A DNA stretch of 64,000 nucleotides from Capsicum annuum (Eukaryota; Streptophyta; Magnoliopsida; Solanales; Solanaceae). The position numbers and the translations under genes are program-made. Of the stretch, positions 59,360-64,000 are shown piece after piece (position 1 is the stretch's first letter; every line of letters starts with the position of its first letter). The DNA is taken from assembly GCF_002878395.1 (NCBI RefSeq), contig NW_025892834.1:76941-140940 (forward strand). The letters are read 5' to 3'. The notes below the pieces were generated by a model. It made no database searches, was not told the DNA's origin, and saw only the letters and a program-made list of their open reading frames with translations.

Positions 59360-60811
59360 CCCAAAATCCCATTTGTCCCTTTCCAGTATCTCATTATGAT
59401 TGGCCAGTTTTGTGCTAGAAATCGCGGTGGAGTGCAAAATGGCACTCATCCTTTTCCAGTGACGCAACGCGATTACACCGCATCACGCCAGAGCCCAAAA
59501 TGGCGCTCGTCCCTTTCAATCAACCACCGCGATGGCGTCGTGTCGTAGTGGAGTGCAAAGTCGGGACTTCTAGTTCTGAATTAAATTTTCCAAAAGGCAA
59601 TCTAGTCATTTCCCAAGCCCCCAAATTGTGAAAAACACAAGATTAAACCTATTCTAAGCCTAATACGCTCATTTTCAAAAGATTCCTCTTCGGGAAACCC
59701 TAGAACTTTAATTTCAAATCCTCAAGAAACCCAAATTCCACCATTTTTTTCCAAGATAACCCAAAATTCAAGATTCTCAATTTAAGAACTTCAAGAAACA
59801 ATCTTTAAGTGCACAAATAGGAACTCAAAGTTCAAGCTTCTTTATTTATTCATCAATTAAGGTTTGTGGGGTTTTCAACAAGGATAATGTTTTCATCCTT
59901 GTGTCCAAAATTAGTACTTCTGAATTTAATTTCACATGAATTTACTTCAAGTTTCAAATTAGGGTTCATACCCAAATATTATTATTTGAAGATTATGATC
60001 CTACACGTGATTTAGGTGTTAAATTGCCTGTCTACCTTCGTATTTTTATACGTGTGACATTATTTTCTAGATTTAGAATTGAATTATCAAGATTTTCATT
60101 ATTTAGCATGAACTTTATGATGATTTAACATGAAATTGATGCATGGGTTATTAGCCCTAGTTTAAATGTTGATATTTCAAAAAGATTATGCTTTTAAGTA
60201 TCCCATGATTAGTTTATATTCATATTTTAAACAAAGACCTGATCTTTTGATCCTCAGCTTAGATATGGAATCTACTTTATAGTTTCATTACAGTTTATAG
60301 TAAACAGATGCATGATTGGTTTAATTGTAAACCCTTATACTAGTTTTAAAAGTGGATTTCCTCATAATGAGCATACAGATTAAAGGGAATAGTATTTAGC
60401 ATCAAGTTGGATATGTTTACATATCCCAAAACTACGAGTCAATGTAGGTTCATATTATTAGATTATTCCTATTTCTATATGGATGACAGTTATAGATATG
60501 ATCACTTAGCTTAGGTTATACTCTTTGGTAAGAGTATGACATCTCTTTCCAACGTGAGGTTTTCCCATAAGGGAACTAGACTTTGGACACTATTATAGCT
60601 CACATAGTATATGTCGGTTAGAAGAACCTCTCTCTAGTTCAGATAATTTCAGCTTAGCTCAGAAAGAATTCCATATTTTAGCTTTAATTATATTTCTACA
60701 CTTCATTATTATGATCTTTAGATTTAGTAGAAGGCTTACAGGGTTAGCTTAAGGCTACTCGTAGTCTTAAGCACCGTGTGACATCTCGGGACCCATTTTT
60801 AGGGCATTACA
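59358..60811 (+). repeat. LTR B, 5' end deleted, followed by a primer site
   Basis: It begins at LTR position 290 through the AGCC joint and runs to GGGCATTACA. Module units remain at 59385-59560. It is not followed by host DNA but by a decayed primer site TAGTATCAGATCC (60816-60828) and leader. It therefore serves as the LTR between B2 and the start of a third B copy. A further internal shortening occurs near 60628-60640 (compare 49770-50490). Confidence 0.8.
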
Positions 60812-60922
60812 AACTTAGTATCAGATCCTAAGGTTAAAAGAGTCCTAGGGAGCTAGAAAACCCATGTTACGTAGAGTCTTAATCATGGTTGTAAAGCGTG
60901 CCATATTTATGAGTATTAGGCA
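60812..60922 (+). other. Leader fragment of a third B-type element
   Basis: It matches the leader at 30138-30250 (phrases 'gagtcctagggag', 'agagtcttaatcatgg', 'catatttatgag') and then stops. The gag start is missing. Confidence 0.75.
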
Positions 60923-61920
60923 TCTGTTTCTTGCTCGTCCCCATTAGGAGGTATCTTAATTGGCGGAGGTGATAGTGGTGGCGGGGCACTACTCTAAGAT
61001 GCACCCACTACTATATCATGACATCTCATCTCATCCACTACTGCAGACTCCTTAGAATCAAGAGTGGCCTTTTTAAAGTTCTAATCAAGTGGAATAGAAG
61101 GGTCCTACAACTTCTTCTCTCTACCTATCTTGGCCCCAACCATCGGGACTGACTCCTTCTCAGTAAATAAATTAAATTACTTAGGGTGATGTGGAGGCAT
61201 GCTCCGAGAAATTGATGAAATAATAGGAGATATGACAAAACCTAGCTCTTGGTAAGAGAGCATACCTTTGTCCATAGTGTGGCTACCTCCTCCATAATCT
61301 CAGATAGATCTGGCGCCTGTACATCTCTAACTCGCATACTAACTCAGCCCTCAAAAAATTTATTCAGGTATATAACTCACTAGTGAACTCCAATATCTCA
61401 TCCTAAAGCACAACCCATAGCTGAGCCTCAACACTCTTTAACATCATTTAGACCCAAGGTCGGATCTGTCCATACAAGAAATCAAGCTCGAATTCCATAT
61501 CAGTAAGGCGAGTGGTAGTCTCATCCTATATTTCCACTAGGCTCTATAAAAACTTACGTGGTATGGGTATGAAGCCTACTGTTGTAGCTATGGTAGTGGG
61601 GTGAGAGCGCACAGTGGATGCCCCAACTAGCTCAGAAGTGGAGGCTTGCATTGAAGTAGAAGTAGTTGAGGATCCGTCCCTCTTTATAGCAACCTTAGGT
61701 GAATCTCTATGCTCACCTATATCAATATCAACACCTACATCAATAACCATGTTCGGCCTATTAATATATGCTACCGGAGCTAAAGGCCCCTTAAAATAGG
61801 TCAAAATCATAGTCGGAGCTGCCCGAGCTCTTTGTACAAGGATCGAGTTTGCAAGATCCTTGATAAATCTAGTATGTTCAATGATCACCACCTCAAGTAT
61901 CCTATCCACATCCAAAATTT
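60923..61920 (-). pseudogene. Minus-strand coding-like remnant, unknown
   Basis: The minus strand has an open stretch 61915-61544 (123 codons) that continues with few stops to about 60925. It starts MDVDRILEVVIIEHTRFIKD, goes through a Ser/Thr-rich part, then amphipathic stretches with Leu and Glu spacing, as in MEFELDFLYGQIR, and ends in a Pro-rich segment APPPLSPPP near 60975-61000. In-frame stops are mostly TAG. I do not recognise it; the make-up (coiled-coil-like plus proline-rich) resembles accessory or Gag-like frames of plant retroelements, but that is a guess. No LTR or primer site for it was found. Confidence 0.4.
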
Positions 61921-62470
61921 TAGGTACACCTGCCTAGTCACACAACCTCTAGATCAGACATGGGATGAGAAGAGTGGTCATTTAATGACTCTTCAGGTCA
62001 TTTTTTATATTTCTACTTATTTTTGCTATTAGATATTTCCTATAGCTGCTCCAAATATTTTATGACTTTCTGGGACTGACAGTACAATTATCAGACAGTT
62101 CGTTTAGTTTTTAGAACAAATTCTATATTTTAAAGTCTTTGTGGTTCTAAATAGTCATCGAGAAAAAAACTTCAGTGAAACAACCTCATATACCAATTAT
62201 GACCTCTTCAGCAACTCTGAAATATTGATTTTAGTCTAGGAGGACTCTTGGTTTGGGTCCCAAGGCACTCGGGCTCATTTCATCCCATTGATTGGAAAGT
62301 TAAGAAAATGGAATATGGGTGTGGGACCCATTTTTTATCAAAACAACCTTGGATGGAAATTTTTTACCGTAACATTGAGTCTAAAATGTCAAATTTGGCA
62401 TGGTTGCATAGTATGATTGCGTATACGGGATTTCAAATAAATTTCTAGGGTTTAGCGAAGACTTGGAAAA
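61921..62470 (+). other. No gene seen
   Basis: AT-rich DNA with short unrelated open frames. The stretch from about 62240 leads into the CpG-palindrome block and may be the start of another LTR. Confidence 0.4.
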
Positions 62471-63780
62471 TTTCAAGTCTCAACTGTATCTGGTGTCATC
62501 TCTATTAGCGAGCCAAAGGGGTCGCGATCGCGACTCCCCTTGGTAAGCTGCCCTTATGCTTTGATTTTAGTGGTATTGGTTTTATTTGTGACTCGCTTGT
62601 GTAGACGCAGTAGTGGCGATCGCGAGGTATCGGGTCGCGATAGCGATACCTGAGCACTTGGGATGGCTATAAACGGTCCCTGTTTAGCCCTTTTTTGCCA
62701 TATTCACCCACTTCTAAGATATCTAAAACCCCAAATAGTGAGATAAGTTAGAATTAAAGCTTGTGGGTGATTTGGGAGCTTGGCTAACACTTGTTTTCGT
62801 AATTCTCTTTCAATTTATGGTAAGATTTCATCCTTTTTATTATAGATTTTTTTCATTTATTTTCCAAATTTTCTAAAACTTGGAGGCTTTATTTTAGTCC
62901 CAAATTAGTTTAAATTTAACTCATTTTGTAGGGTAATTACTCGTTAAGCATAAGGGAACATTGAGTTGGTTTTGGAAATGCAATTTTTTTCGTAAATGGG
63001 ACCCGTATGAGATTTTGATGTGATTTTTAGACCCAAAGAACAGTGGTGCAATATTGGTATCATTATTCCCATACTGAAGAGTAGAATATAGTTTTGATAG
63101 CTTGGCATTTAGCAGAAGCTTCGCGAAAGAAAAAAATGGTGATTAGTAGATCTTTTGAGCGTTCTTCGGCGTCGAGGTAGGATAGGTTTACCCTCCTTAT
63201 AGATTGTGCTAGTTCATAGTATGTTTATGATATTTTGTTGGATCTGGGATATGGTTTAGGTATTCGTAATGAAATTATGGATATTTAGGGATAATCAGAC
63301 CTTTAGGTTACCATGGAACCTTGGATACAAAATAGTTAGAGTGGTTAGTGTGACTTAGGTAAATGGGAATTTGTGGTATAAAATTAGATTGGGAATGCCT
63401 TGATTACTCAAGGTTGGTATGTTGGATCTAGTTATTCATGTTATAATAGAATTTCTCCTAAATGCTTAAGTTTGAAGAATTGCCTTGGTAGTGCATCATG
63501 TTGAGGAAAAATTTACATCCTAAGACTAATAATGACTAGCTTGACATTTGGGATTGAGTTTAAATACTATATCCTAGTCTGGGGTTATAAGACCCCACAA
63601 AATTCCAAGCTTTACTCAGTCCGTTAAAGCTTAAAAAGAGGTTTCAGACTTTAAAACTTCAGCTAAGTGTTTACATTTAGAATCTTTTTTAGCCTTCATA
63701 AGTTGACAATCTTATTTCTTGACCCTTACGACCCTTAAATATCGATCTTTAAGTTGATTAATGATCAGTTATGTCAGTTG
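62471..63780 (+). other. LTR-like region with CpG palindromes
   Basis: The perfect palindrome GTCGCGATCGCGAC (62521-62534) and the inverted repeat GGTATCG / CGATACC (62626-62632, 62644-62650) lie upstream of 'ataaacggtccctgttta' and an AT-rich leader. This is the same order as in LTRs A and B. Ends were not found and no coding is seen. Confidence 0.4.
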
Positions 63781-64000
63781 ATGTCTTGGACGAGTTTTGG
63801 ATTTTTTGGACCGCGTTTAGGCCACGTTTGGTGTCCCAAAATAGTGGACCAACGCGATCCAACACGCCGTATCTCCTATCGCGTTGGTTAATATTGTACA
63901 GGATTTTCCAGTCAAAAATACTGAGGCTTGGCGCCATCATGGCGCGACGCGTTAAGTATCGCGTCGATGCCCAGTTTTTATCTTTTTAAAGTCCGCATCC
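63781..64000 (+). repeat. Triple CpG hairpin block
   Basis: Three perfect inverted repeats follow each other: ACCAACGCGAT (63848-63858) with ATCGCGTTGGT (63878-63888); GCGCCA (63931-63936) with TGGCGC (63940-63945); GACGCG (63946-63951) with CGCGTC (63960-63965). This is probably the upstream part of another LTR that continues beyond the window. Confidence 0.6.

Larger units (their letters stand above)
48202..59361 (+). mobile_element. Ty3/Tekay-like retrotransposon B2, split by another element
   Basis: This is the copy 2 version of B1: 5' LTR, primer site, leader, then a 3.9-kb insertion (50867-54735) between leader and gag, then gag-pol to the end of integrase. The 3' noncoding end, PPT and first 289 bases of the 3' LTR are deleted; the break joins at AGCC (59358-59361), shared by both sides. 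The coding region shows more deletions than B1 in RT but fewer stops in gag. Confidence 0.9.
36028..59916 (+). repeat. Tandem duplication, copy 2
   Basis: It is the counterpart of 6656-36020. It starts 166 bases inside the solo LTR and ends at the LTR B position where copy 1 was cut; beyond 59916 the LTR continues, as a direct tandem duplication predicts. Insertions private to this copy are at 40475-41199 and 50867-54735. The 3' end of element B2 has been deleted. Confidence 0.82.

Overview
This is AT-rich plant nuclear DNA with no intact host gene. It is a nest of degraded transposable elements, mostly Ty3/gypsy LTR retrotransposons of the chromovirus (Tekay/Del-like) type. The gag-pol wording, long LTRs (2.2-2.6 kb), initiator-Met primer sites and an RTE-type LINE tail ending in a TTG repeat all point to a large dicot genome. 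I infer Solanaceae, possibly pepper or a relative; no host gene confirms this.

Layout. 1-1222: part of a minus-strand LTR. 1231-5157: a decayed Ty3 pol (element C) with a cut 3' LTR. 5395-6256: a minus-strand MULE transposase remnant. 6490-8743: a solo LTR of the element C family with a perfect 5-bp target duplication. 8749-11843: unclassified repeat with a 33-bp tandem array. 11844-22263: a complete but dead Tekay-like element (A), inserted into that repeat. 22264-27711: more repeats, including a 596-bp hAT-type MITE with a perfect 8-bp target duplication and a truncated LTR (E). 27712-36020: element B1, dead, with a truncated 3' LTR.

From 36028 the order starts again: solo LTR (5'-cut), unclassified repeat, hAT MITE, LTR E, element B2. 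So 6656-36020 and 36028-59916 are two diverged copies of one tandem duplication. Element A is only in copy 1. A 5'-truncated LINE (40475-41199) and a 3.9-kb non-autonomous LTR element (50867-54735) are only in copy 2. Each copy therefore gives the empty site for the other's insertions, which orders the events. 59358-60922 is an LTR plus leader of a further B-type copy; 60923-61920 has a minus-strand coding-like remnant; the rest is LTR-like DNA rich in CpG hairpins.

Nothing here looks like a working operon, defence system or host locus. All gag-pol frames carry many stops and frameshifts. Most stops sit where relatives have Gln (CAG) or Trp (TGG), as expected from cytosine deamination in methylated, silenced elements. 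The least explained signals are a recurring CpG-rich hairpin module shared by several different LTR families, and the odd reading frame of the non-autonomous element. All alignments were made by eye, so percentages and edges are approximate.
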